DNA from: Thermothielavioides terrestris NRRL 8126
Lineage: Eukaryota; Ascomycota; Sordariomycetes; Sordariales; Chaetomiaceae
Direction: 5' to 3'
Assembly (NCBI RefSeq): GCF_000226115.1
Contig: NC_016458.1
Location: 4,498,001 to 4,562,000, forward strand
Length of the DNA stretch: 64,000 nt
The position numbers and the translations under genes are program-made. Positions within the stretch are counted from its first letter, which is position 1. Every line of letters begins with the position of its first letter. The notes beneath the pieces were generated by a model, which saw only the letters and a list, made by a program, of their open reading frames with translations, searched no databases and was not told the origin of the DNA. Below, in pieces: positions 1 to 9,416 of the stretch.

Positions 1-806
1 TGTCCCCCTGGCAACTCGCATCATCCGATGCAGCCGCCGGCTCGGGTTGGTGAATCGCCATGACGTAGTTGCTTGCGTAGGGATCCATGAAGTTTTCGTC
101 GATAAGGGTGCCCGGGGTGACAATACGGGTCACCCGTCGGTTGTGCATCAACCCACCTGACTTGACCTTCTCGGCCGGGTCGTTGGGGAACTCCTCGGCG
201 ATGGCTACGTGGCGGTTGAGGTCCTGGACGAGGATCTTGAGGAAGCGATCCAGCTGGAAGAAGGGAAAGCCGGCCTGGCAACGAGCCATCAGACTACCAG
301 CGAACAGGACGGCAGAGCACGGTGGTGCGGGCACGGGGCAATACCATGGGGACCGGGCCGACACTCGTTTTCTTTTGTGCTACCTTGAGGTTCAGGAGCG
401 GGCCGTACTCGTCGGCCTGGTCAAAGTACATCTCGTAGAAGCCACCAACCCGCGTGAGCAGCACACAGTTGTCAAACTTTTGCATGTTGCGGCGTGCCTG
501 AAGCACCACGGTCGGATAGGCGGGCTCATCTTCCTCCGGCGGCCGCAGCAGCTCGGGTGGCGGGGCAACGACTCCCTGGGGCAGCTCATCAAGCTTCACC
601 ACCGTCCTCGTCTTCTTGCCGCGGACCTGGAGTGGCGACCGGATTCCGAGCGGCCCGTGGCCACCAGAACGTGTCGGGGCCCAAGCAGTGGTTACACCCC
701 ATCGGCCGACCCGCCCGACCCGCCTGAGCGTGGCGAGAGTGCGCGCAGGTCGGCCGAGACACGCTATCCGAAGGCGCGGGGCTGGTGGCGTGCGCGTCAA
801 GAGCAT
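1..806 (-). CDS. msh1: Mitochondrial DNA mismatch repair protein MSH1 (MutS family), 5' part only
   Basis: MutS-family mismatch recognition protein expected in the mitochondrial matrix. Exon 1 runs from 806 down to 345 (154 codons, phase 0); an intron lies at 344-275 (GTATTG...CAG); exon 2 runs from 274 off the left edge. The splice joins VGPVPM to AGFPFFQLDRF, which restores the continuous MutS N-terminal mismatch-binding domain; unspliced, the frame stops at 294. The first about 85 residues are Arg-rich with few acids and fit a mitochondrial targeting sequence, and the domain proper starts near NMQKFDNCVLLTRVGGFYEM, including the FYEM segment that corresponds to the mismatch-contacting Phe-x-Glu of MutS. 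The matrix presequence and the MSH1-like wording separate it from nuclear MSH paralogs. ATPase and C-terminal domains lie outside the window. Confidence 0.9.
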
Positions 807-2560
807 TAATTATGGCTCGTCAGCGGCTCCTATGAGGTCGGGATTGGCGATCTGGTGACGCTGATGCCCTGCTCCTTCGGGGTGTTGAGAAATTTGCTGA
901 TGTCTCAACATCGAATGCTTCGGCGATGTGCACTCGCCAGACAACATTCGCTGTGACTGAGAGAAAACAAACGGCATTGATCGCATTCGAGGCTTGGTGC
1001 AGGGAACAGGGCTTGATTGGTGCACCGCGTTTCTCAAAAGGCCCGGGTCACTACCGCGCGAGGGTTAGGGATAACTCCAGGTAGATCAGGTAGTACGGTA
1101 GTGAATGTGCATGCTGGAATCTTGTGGCCGCCTCCTGGACGTGCCCTTCCTGTTTCTATTTGCAACACAGAAGAGCCGGCGAGTTCTGTGAGGGATCAAC
1201 ACATCTTTTAGCCCGAGAAGTGCTGTTGGACCATCTTCTACTACTGTGTATGTGCGCGAGTACTCCATGGTAGGTACATTATTAATGTTAACGATCGCTC
1301 AAAGCTTCCAGGTTCCCGGCCGGCAAGGCGCGTTTCCCCTTCTGGCTAGCTGGGTCCAGAATAATGGGACCACTTGCGATCTGAATCAGCAGGTGTGGGT
1401 GTGATATGCCCAGCTGGGGCTGGGGAACATTTCCCCAAATCATGCGTGATGCCGAGTCTCCAGGCTGACAAACCGAGGAGCACGAGCAAGGCCAGAGAAG
1501 GGATCATCGTGTTCCGAACGGATGCCAGCGTCGGAGCTGATCCGCGGCCGGAACAAGGGAAACAGAGTGCTCGAGAAACCAACACAGCAGATGCGGCCTA
1601 CTGTGGTATAACTCCAGCCCTGGACGGATCCTGTTGACGGCGTCCTTTGCGGCCTCGCATATCCACACGGAGTACGCAGGATCGACATACGTAACGGACG
1701 CCAGATTCCCACTCGTCCCGTGAAGCTCACAGATGCGCTCCTCTCAAGATTGAGCGGAACCAATGGGGCGACGCTGCATTCCTGCCCATGATTAAATGGT
1801 GGCCCGATCCGCCCGCCGGCCTGGATTCGCCGCCGGCGCCCATTTGCCAGACCCAGGCGGCATCGACCGATTTGGGCCCGGTTCTGCCACGATTCCCGCG
1901 CTTTCCGAGCTCCGCTCAGGCCATTTTCACCGACTTCGCCTGCAATCTCCTGCCCAAAGGAGCCTATCTCCCCGCTCCCACTGGCTCATCACAAGTTCCC
2001 CGCTTCCTGGTTCCAGGCTCTTTACTACCACAGTATGCATGTACGGGATCCAGCTGTCGGGTCGCCAGATGCTCCTAGGAACGTACTGCGTGGCAATGGA
2101 AAGATACCAGTTCCCCGCCACAGGAGGCCTGTTGTCGTCAATCAACTGCTGCCCCATTGCCACGCTCATAAGGCTCCGAGCCTGGTTGCCTGATGTTGGT
2201 GAACCCACTGTTCGCTCTGGCCCGTACCATATATCCGCCGGGGAGGGCCCCCCGGACAGGTAAGGCAAGATAGGGAGGGAAGGTTGGTGCTGTATAAAGC
2301 AGCACCTTTGCTCGGCCACACCGGCCCCTGCCGCCCCTGTTCTATCTACCTCCTCTTTTCGCCTGTGTTGTTTACGACTTCTCTCGCGAGTGGTTGACAG
2401 CTCACACTTCGCTACCGCCCGCAAACCTTCACGAGTATGATGAAATATGACATATCCTGCCACAAGGCGTCTTCAGTAACCATCACCCGGCTCGCCCACC
2501 GAAATCCCGACGGACAGGACTGTCCCTTGGTCGTGAGGCTTTGAAACTTGAACCCGAAGC
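807..2560. other. Intergenic region with no secure gene
   Basis: This 1.75 kb gap separates divergent MSH1 and the gene at 2561. No open frame has a recognisable domain. On the minus strand, a frame at about 2165-1927 reads in a protein-like way (GNWYLSIATQYVPRSIW), a second at about 1740-1510 contains VTYVDPAYSVWICEAAK, and a third at 1508-1347 encodes a 53-residue peptide with a signal-peptide-like start (MIPSLALLVLLGLSAW). I could not join these with convincing splice sites. They may be fragments of a decayed or intron-rich gene, or chance. Confidence 0.4.
2293..2298 (+). promoter_or_regulatory. TATA box candidate
   Basis: TATAAA lies 263 bp upstream of the ATG at 2561 and is followed by pyrimidine-rich sequence at about 2330-2380. 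This is a reasonable core promoter for the plus-strand gene. Spacing and context are the only support. Confidence 0.35.
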
Positions 2561-3793
2561 ATGGCGACGTCCATCCCGGGCCCCTTCAGCGCCCATATTC
2601 CGATCACTCCTCCCCCAGATCTGGACGTGTTCGCGAAATGCCCTCTCCCACCGATTTCCACACCTTACTATCCCCGGAATTTCCACTCAACAACAGCAAC
2701 GACAACAACTTCGTCCACCCAAACAAAAACCACCACCAACCCACCGCAGCCGGCCCAACCCGCCGAACCCTCCACCGCGCCAGACCCGTGGAGCCGGGGC
2801 CCGATGCCGCCAGATCCGCCGCCGCATAACAACCCAGCCGCCGCCGCCGCCGCAGCAGCAGCAGCAGCACCCGGCGGGGGCGGCCCGACGACCCCGTTCC
2901 AGTTCCCGGACCCCCGCTACGCCGCCCTGGCCGCCCGCCTCGCCGCCTACTACAACCAGCGCTGCCAGGCCGTCGCCCGCTACCAGCACCAGCGCTGCCA
3001 GGCCTGGGCCGCCGCCCAGCGCGCCCGCTGCCGCGAGCTGGTCAGCGCCGCCACCGCCGTCGTGGCGTGGTATGTCCGTGACCGCATCGCGCGGCGGCGC
3101 AGGCGCAGGCGCAGGGCTTTTCGGCGCGGGTTGGCTGCTAGGAGCGGCGGCGGTTGCGGCGGCGGTGGTGGTGTTGGTGGTCGGGGTCGTGATGGGCGTC
3201 GAGGTGTTGTTAAGGGAGGTGGTTGGGACAGTGCGGGTAAGGCTGGAGGGAGGGATGCGAAGGGAGAGGCGGTGCGCAGGTGGGTGTTGAGCGTGCCGGT
3301 TGGGAAGGAGGCAGGAGTAGGGGGGGATGGCGGTGGCAGTGGTGGTGGTGGTGATGGGAATGACGATGCAGCTGCGGCTGCTGAAGCGAGCAGGGAGATG
3401 CCTCTGGATGAGGAAGAGGCCAACTTCGATGTGGATCGGGACGTGCCGGCGGACAAGGACGCGGAGCTGTTTGAGCTGGCCGACAACCTCATCAAAAGCC
3501 ATCTGGGGGGTAGTGGGATACCACTGCTCAGGGGGCTTTCGTTTGACGAAAGTGAGAGTGAGAGCGAGAGCGAGGCGAGTGACAAGGATGGAATGCGCGA
3601 CGAAAAAGGAGAAGAGGATGATGACGAAGAGGAGAGCTATGACGATGAGGAGGGGATGGGGGTGGATGATGATGGTTACGACGATGAAGAATATGGCCGA
3701 GGGAAGGAGGAGGCAGCCCTTGCTTCTAAGGAAGCGCAGCTGGCGACGACGGTCAGGGGAAGCCGTAAGCGTTCGAGGAGCTTGGATTCATGA
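2561..3793 (+). CDS. Uncharacterised low-complexity protein, 410 aa
   Basis: No family recognised. The uninterrupted frame starts at the first ATG. Regions in order: a Pro/Thr/Ser-rich N-terminus (residues 1-90), a poly-Ala run followed by Gly (about 91-107), a Tyr/Arg/Gln/Ala-rich central segment with two QRCQA repeats and a short hydrophobic stretch (ELVSAATAVVAWYV) followed by nine near-continuous Arg residues, a Gly-rich segment, then an acidic C-terminus with SESESESE and long Asp/Glu runs ending in RGSRKRSRS. The Arg block and the KRSR tail could be nuclear localisation signals; the hydrophobic stretch followed by Arg could equally be a single membrane anchor. Neighbours give no functional clue. 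The codon pattern changes from C-rich to G-rich midway. It is probably a true gene because the frame is long, has an upstream TATA, and its most conserved-looking core is not low complexity. Confidence 0.65.
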   Translation: MATSIPGPFSAHIPITPPPDLDVFAKCPLPPISTPYYPRNFHSTTATTTTSSTQTKTTTNPPQPAQPAEPSTAPDPWSRGPMPPDPPPHNNPAAAAAAAAAAAPGGGGPTTPFQFPDPRYAALAARLAAYYNQRCQAVARYQHQRCQAWAAAQRARCRELVSAATAVVAWYVRDRIARRRRRRRRAFRRGLAARSGGGCGGGGGVGGRGRDGRRGVVKGGGWDSAGKAGGRDAKGEAVRRWVLSVPVGKEAGVGGDGGGSGGGGDGNDDAAAAAEASREMPLDEEEANFDVDRDVPADKDAELFELADNLIKSHLGGSGIPLLRGLSFDESESESESEASDKDGMRDEKGEEDDDEEESYDDEEGMGVDDDGYDDEEYGRGKEEAALASKEAQLATTVRGSRKRSRSLDS

Positions 3794-5576
3794 TAAGTTG
3801 TGTGGTAGGGTGCATTTGGGTCGCCAGAAAATCTCTGCGTGTGGCCGTCATGATGCACACTATTTTGCTTCGAGTCAAGCGTGTATTTAGCCAGCAGTGA
3901 CTGTTTCCGCTCGAGGACTAGACACATGTCCGGAACACACTAGAGACGCCAGTTCGAGCTCACCATCAATAGTTGCCAGCCGACTCGAGCATATCTGTGT
4001 TGAGACTGTGTTGCAGGATCCAACAACGAAGCGTGTCCCCGATCATGTCAATAATGGACTCCATGGCCTGGCACTAGATGACTATTGGAAAGGTAGGTAC
4101 ATAAACTGTCCACGCCGTACCTAGGCCGCATCAATTCTCCGCTTTCTATCTTCTTGTCTTATTTCCCTCTTTCTCTTCTCGTTACCCTTGCATCTACGTA
4201 ATTCCACGGAGCATTCCTGCTTCTATAGGAGCCTCTAACCTGACTGCGAAGGCAAGGATTTTCTGCACTCATCGACATACAGCACGTGCGCTTCTCTCGC
4301 GAGCCCATCGCGGAGGCTCTCGGCCCTGAGCAGCCACCGTTCCCATCTGCCCATGCTGTTATCATAGCACGGTCCTCCTCTAGGGGATCGAGCAAGGCGA
4401 AGAACGAAGTTTTGCCGAAGAAGACCAATACCATGATTGCCTCCTCGAGGCAGCCGAATGGGCTCAGACGCTTGACGAGGATGGGCCAAGGTCGCTAGAT
4501 GAGGCTCCCCGGGGGCTGGCTGAGAAGGCAGAACGACAGCGTCAGGAAGAGGCCGAAGACCTCGCCTCGGGAGACCTGATTGCCGTCGCTGGTAGGTGCA
4601 GTGACAGTGGCAGTGACGGTCGAGTTGATGCCAGCCGTGGAATTGAGTCCGACTGCCGTGCCAGTTCCTGACGGCAGCAGGAGGTCAGCCATATCGTTAC
4701 GCAGTTTTTCGCCTGTCATCTGCTGCTTTGCGTGTGGCCGTGGCACGCGCAGTGCCGTGTGGTTGCGTGCGTCCACGCCTTGTTTCGTCAACGATCTTGA
4801 TAGATATTGATGCCGGCAAGAGCAGATATTAAATCCGCCCGGATGACAGCGTCACAAGCGAAACAGGGTAGGACAACGGGGAATGATCTGAGGTCTGCGA
4901 TGCGGCTGCCATTCTGCGCCTTGGGAGTGAAAGCCTGCGAGTCTGCTGCGACGAATGCATCCCAGTGGTGGTGACGCAGCGGACGCACCGGGAAGGCTGC
5001 CCAAGTTCAGGGACAGCGACCCAAGCCTCAAGAATACGGATTACATACTCGTCCGATGATGATGGACGTTAGCTCGCTCTCGTCCAGGTCGAGGTCCATG
5101 GGCCGAACTACGACGTCCTAGGTAGCCCTCTGCCCGTCCCTTTCAGCTGCGTCACAGAAACTTTAACCTCAGCGCTGGTGACTGTGCAGGGATGTATTGC
5201 GTACTGTGGTCAGGCATCCACTCGGGGCTTCCTGCTGAGCTGTGGGATTCGGACCTTGCGGGGAAGCCGGGATTGTCCCCGCAGCAGCTGCCGTTTCCGG
5301 GTTACAGACCCCTGTTCAGCTGCCCTGGCCGGGAGCCCCGAAGCCCCGACGTCGCAGGTCCCGAGGTCACCTGCATCCGTCAGCCAACCACCTGCATTCT
5401 CCGTGTTACCGTCCCTTCCTCACCTTATGACCGGCACGCACACCTTCAGCATCTACGGAAGAGCTTCCCTAGCCCGCTGAAAGCGGACTTGTTTACGCGG
5501 TGCTTAGGTCCTGATATACCATCGCTTGGAGGTCGGATAGGATTGTAGGACTGTTCCCCACCTATTCCTTCCACTG

Positions 5577-5611
<35 letters not shown>

Positions 5612-5731
5612 ACCACCGCCGACCGGCAAACTCCCCCCGTATTTCGAAGCCCGCTGGTGTCGGTTTTCCTTCAGCATTATTGTTGCTTCCACTCCGCCTA
5701 CCAGCGCCGCCCTCTCGACACCATCGACACC
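3794..5731. other. Intergenic and 5' leader region of the alpha-mannosidase
   Basis: No secure gene. Two minus-strand short frames were noted: one beginning with ATG at 5101 (17 codons, MDLDLDESELTSIIIGR, then a GTATGT donor), and one near 4690-4495 ending in a hydrophobic tail (GEVFGLFLTLSFCLLSQPPG) after a Ser/Thr/Asn-rich stretch. They do not join into a convincing model. The last part is probably promoter and leader of the mannosidase and contains a (TC) tract. Copies of a CCTAGG-type motif occur near 4119 and 5117. Confidence 0.4.
5581..5610 (+). repeat. (TC)15 microsatellite in the alpha-mannosidase leader
   Basis: Fifteen uninterrupted TC units end 121 bp before the mannosidase ATG. 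CT-rich tracts just upstream of start codons are common around transcription starts in filamentous fungi, so this may mark the core promoter or leader. Confidence 0.9.
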
Positions 5732-8700
5732 ATGGGTGGCCAGACTCCCGCCCAGGAGCGCCCCAGGAGCGATTACCCCCTGCGGGCGCCCAAACCTGTG
5801 GGCCAGATGATATCCAACATCTACCGGGACCGTATCAACCAATTCTATTCTGGCGGCCAATACGAGCATCAAACCCTCCGCTCCATGATGAACGAGGCTG
5901 TCGTCTCGGGCGAGCCCCACGTCCAGCTCTCCGTGTGGCACGCCCCGGGTCAGACGAGGCCCACCTTCAAAGACGCTGTGTCCCAGGTGTTCAACCGGGT
6001 TACCGTGGGCGAGTGGTTTGGTCCCTCATGGACCACGCACTGGTTCAAGGTTGTCCTGAAAGTCCCCGCAGAGCTGCGGGACAAGAGACTGCTTGAGTTT
6101 CACTGGGACTCCAACAGCGAGGGCTTGGTGTGGAACGAGCACGGCCATCCGCTTCAGGGCCTGACTGGTGGCGGTGAGCGCGTCGAGTGGATCCTGCCAG
6201 ACTCGTTCCGCGACGGCAAGGAGCACACCATCTACATCGAGATGGCCTGCAACGGCATGTTCGGCAACGGATCAGGGGACTCCATCCAGCCTCCCGACCC
6301 GAACAGGTGGTTCCGACTCGACAAGGCCGAGATTGTTGCCGTAGACCCGGATGCTCGTCAGCTCTACATCGATATATGGATCATCGGGGATGCCGCGAGA
6401 GAGTTCCCGCAGGATTCCTGGGAGCAGCACAAGGCGCTCAAAGTCTGTAACGAGATCATCGACACGTTCGAGCTTGGCAACCGGGAGTCGCTGAAAGCAT
6501 GCCGCAAGCTCGCCGAGGACTACATCGGCCACCATGTCAACTCGGCCAAGGTATACGACAGCGGCAAAGAACCGCTCGTTTTCGGCATTGGCCACTGCCA
6601 CATCGACAGCTGCTGGCTGTGGCCGTTCGCCGAGACCAAACGCAAGGTTGCCCGCTCGTGGTCCAGCCAGTGCGATCTGATGGACCGCTACCCGGAGTAC
6701 AACTTTGCCTGCTCCCAGGCCCAGCAGTACAAGTGGCTCAAGGAGCTGTACCCTTCTGCCTTTGACCGGGTCAAGAAGAAGGTCGCCGAGGGCCGCTTCC
6801 ATCCCATTGGAGGCAGCTGGGTCGAGCACGATACCAACATGCCCAGCGGAGAGTCGCTGGTCCGTCAGTTTCTGTACGGTCAGCGCTTCTTCGAAAGCAA
6901 CTTCGGGAAGCGCTGTCAGACGTTTTGGCTGCCCGATACCTTCGGCTATTCGAGCCAGCTGCCCCAGCTCTGCCGTTTGTCCGGCATGACCCGGTTCCTC
7001 ACGCAGAAACTGAGCTGGAACAACATCAACCGCTTCCCCCATACCACGTTCAACTGGGTTGCCCTTGACGGCTCCCAGGTGATCTGCCACATGCCTCCGT
7101 CCGAGACGTACACTGCCGAGGCCCATTTCGGCGACGTCAAGCGCAGCATGTCGCAGCACAAGTCCTTGGATCAAGATGCCACATCACTGCTTGTTTTTGG
7201 CAAAGGTGACGGAGGCGGCGGTCCTACCTGGCAGCACCTTGAGAAGCTGCGCCGGTGCCGAGGTATCAGCGACACCGTCGGCCTTTTGCCCCGTGTCCAC
7301 ATGGGCAACTCGGTCGACGACTTTTTCGACAGACTCGAGCGCAAGGCGGCATCGTTCGTGACCTGGTATGGCGAGCTCTACTTCGAGTTGCACCGGGGGA
7401 CCTACACCACTCAGTCAAACAATAAGCGCAACAACCGCAGGGCCGAGGTGACGCTTCGAGATCTAGAGCTCTTGGCCACCATTGCGTCCATCAAAGACAA
7501 ATCATACACGTACCCGAAGAAGGACTTGGACGCCATGTGGGAGACGGTGCTTCTTTGCCAGTTCCACGATTGTCTCCCTGGCAGCTCAATCGAGATGGTT
7601 TATCGTGACTCCGATGAGGTGAGTTTGAAACCGTTCTTTGCCGAGCTGAGCAACTCTAAAACACTGACTGCGTCTTTAGATGTATGCCGAGGTCTTCAAG
7701 ACTGCCCACAGACTATTCAAGGATATTATGAAGGTTTTGGGCGTCGCTGAAGTTCAGAGCACCACCGTGGCCGACGGAATTGCGCTGAACACGTTGCCGT
7801 GGCACCGTAAGGAGGTGGTGGCCATCTCTGAGCATGACGCGGCTGTGGCCTGCGGAAATGGCCCTTTGCTGAAGCTTCGCACCCTCAAAACAAGTGGTGA
7901 CGAACCCCTGGTATCACTTGATCAAGTGTCCAAGGGCGTTTTTGTCCTGGCAAACGAGCAACTCAAGGTCAAGGTGGAAGCCGGCACGATCACATCGCTC
8001 TATGATAAGCTGGCCGAACGCGAACTCATCCCGAAAGGGCACAAGGCCAACCAGTACGTTATCTTTGACGACAAGCCGTTGTACTGGCAGGCCTGGGACG
8101 TCGAGGTCTACCACCTCGACACACGCAAGCCCCTGCCCTCCAGCGAAACCCAAGTGCACGAGATCAAGAGTCACCGCGTCAGCGTTGTCACCCACACCAA
8201 GATCAGCGACGCGTCCTCCATCAAAACCATCATCAGCCTCTCGGCCGCGCTGCCCGGCCAGCAGTCCTACGTCGAGATCTCGAGCGAGGTCGAATGGCAC
8301 GAGACGATGAAGTTCCTGAAGGTCGAGTTCCCCGTCGACATCCGCAACACCGAAGCCAGTTACGAAACCCAGTTCGGTATCGTCAAGCGGCCCACCCACT
8401 ACAACACGACCTGGGACATGGCCAAGTTCGAAGTCTGCTCGCACCGCTTCGCCGATCTCTCCGAGCACGGCTACGGCGTCTCCATCCTCAACGACTCCAA
8501 GTACGGCTTCGCCACCGCGGGCAACGTCATGCGCCTCTCCCTGCTGCGCAGCCCCAAGGCGCCCGACGCCCACGCCGACATGGGCACCCACCACATCCGC
8601 TGGGCCATCCTGCCCCACCGCGGCGCCCTGTCGCACGTCACCGTCCGCAAGGCGTTCGAGTTCAACAACCCAATCAAGCTGCTCTCCGCGCCCGCGGCCG

Positions 8701-9029
8701 CCCTGCAGCAGTTTACCCAACCGCCCGTGCACTTGACCGAGGACTCGAGCCCGGCGCTGGTGCTCGACACGGTCAAGCGCGGCGAGGACGACGAGGACAT
8801 CTCGACCGGCGAGCTGCCCGCCAAGCCGGGGCGCAGCGTCGTCCTGCGCATCTACGACAGCCTCGGCGGCCGCGCCAGGGGCACCGTCGCCACGACCTGG
8901 CCCGTCAAGCGGGTGTGGAAGGTCAATCTGCTCGAGGACGAGCTCGAGGAGGTGGTGTTCCGTGACGGGCGGTTTGCGGTCGACCTGCGGCCGTTCGAGG
9001 TCGCTTCGTTCAAGTTGGAGCTGGCGTAA
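5732..9029 (+). CDS. ams1: Alpha-mannosidase, GH38, vacuolar/cytosolic Ams1 type
   Basis: Retaining alpha-mannosidase of class II (GH38) that trims free oligosaccharides and N-glycan mannose; the Ams1 group is delivered to the vacuole without a signal peptide, and none is seen here. Exons are 5732-7618 and 7680-9029, with a 61 bp intron (GTGAGT...TTTAG, branch ACTGACT), giving 1078 aa, the usual length for the family. The start is the first in-frame ATG, in a CACCATGG context. Visible signatures: zinc ligands in GHCHIDSCWLWP (H290, D292), nucleophile D402 in WLPDTFGYSSQLPQL, and the FHDCLPGSSI segment just before the intron. The C-terminal beta-sandwich half is in exon 2, ending VDLRPFEVASFKLELA. 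The gene stands alone and is convergent with NOP14. Confidence 0.95.
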
Positions 9030-9416
9030 GTCAGTCTGGGAGGGCGGCAGTGAATTTTTTTTTTTTTTCTTTTTGGCCTCAATACGGAGTTATGTTGAGG
9101 TAAACAGTGGAGGGGAAGTGATTTTTCTCCATGTTGCTGGCGGCGCAGTAGCGGCAGGGACGACGGGAAGCGGTTTGCAGCGGTACCATCATGAACACAT
9201 ATGAGCAAGTAAACGAATACGTCTCACAGGTCACCGAGGGATTCAGATGAGGGCAAGCAACCAGAAATATCTTGTTTGAATGCTGCTGAGTTCCGCCATT
9301 CCTTCGATACATGCAGCGATACAGACAGAGTAAGCCCCAACCAACCAGCCAACACAAGTGGTCCCGCCAACATATGTATCCACACACAAACCCAATCCAA
9401 AAAGCTGCTGTCATTC
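9030..9416. other. Convergent 3' ends of ams1 and nop14
   Basis: This 387 bp spacer holds the 3' untranslated regions of two convergent genes. It begins with a thirteen-base T-rich run at about 9055-9070. No open frame of interest. Confidence 0.5.

Noticed and set aside
6272..8732. Long minus-strand open frames opposite the alpha-mannosidase exons
   Set aside because: They are explained by the codon bias of GC-rich exons; compositions are Val/Gly/Leu/Arg-rich with no domains.
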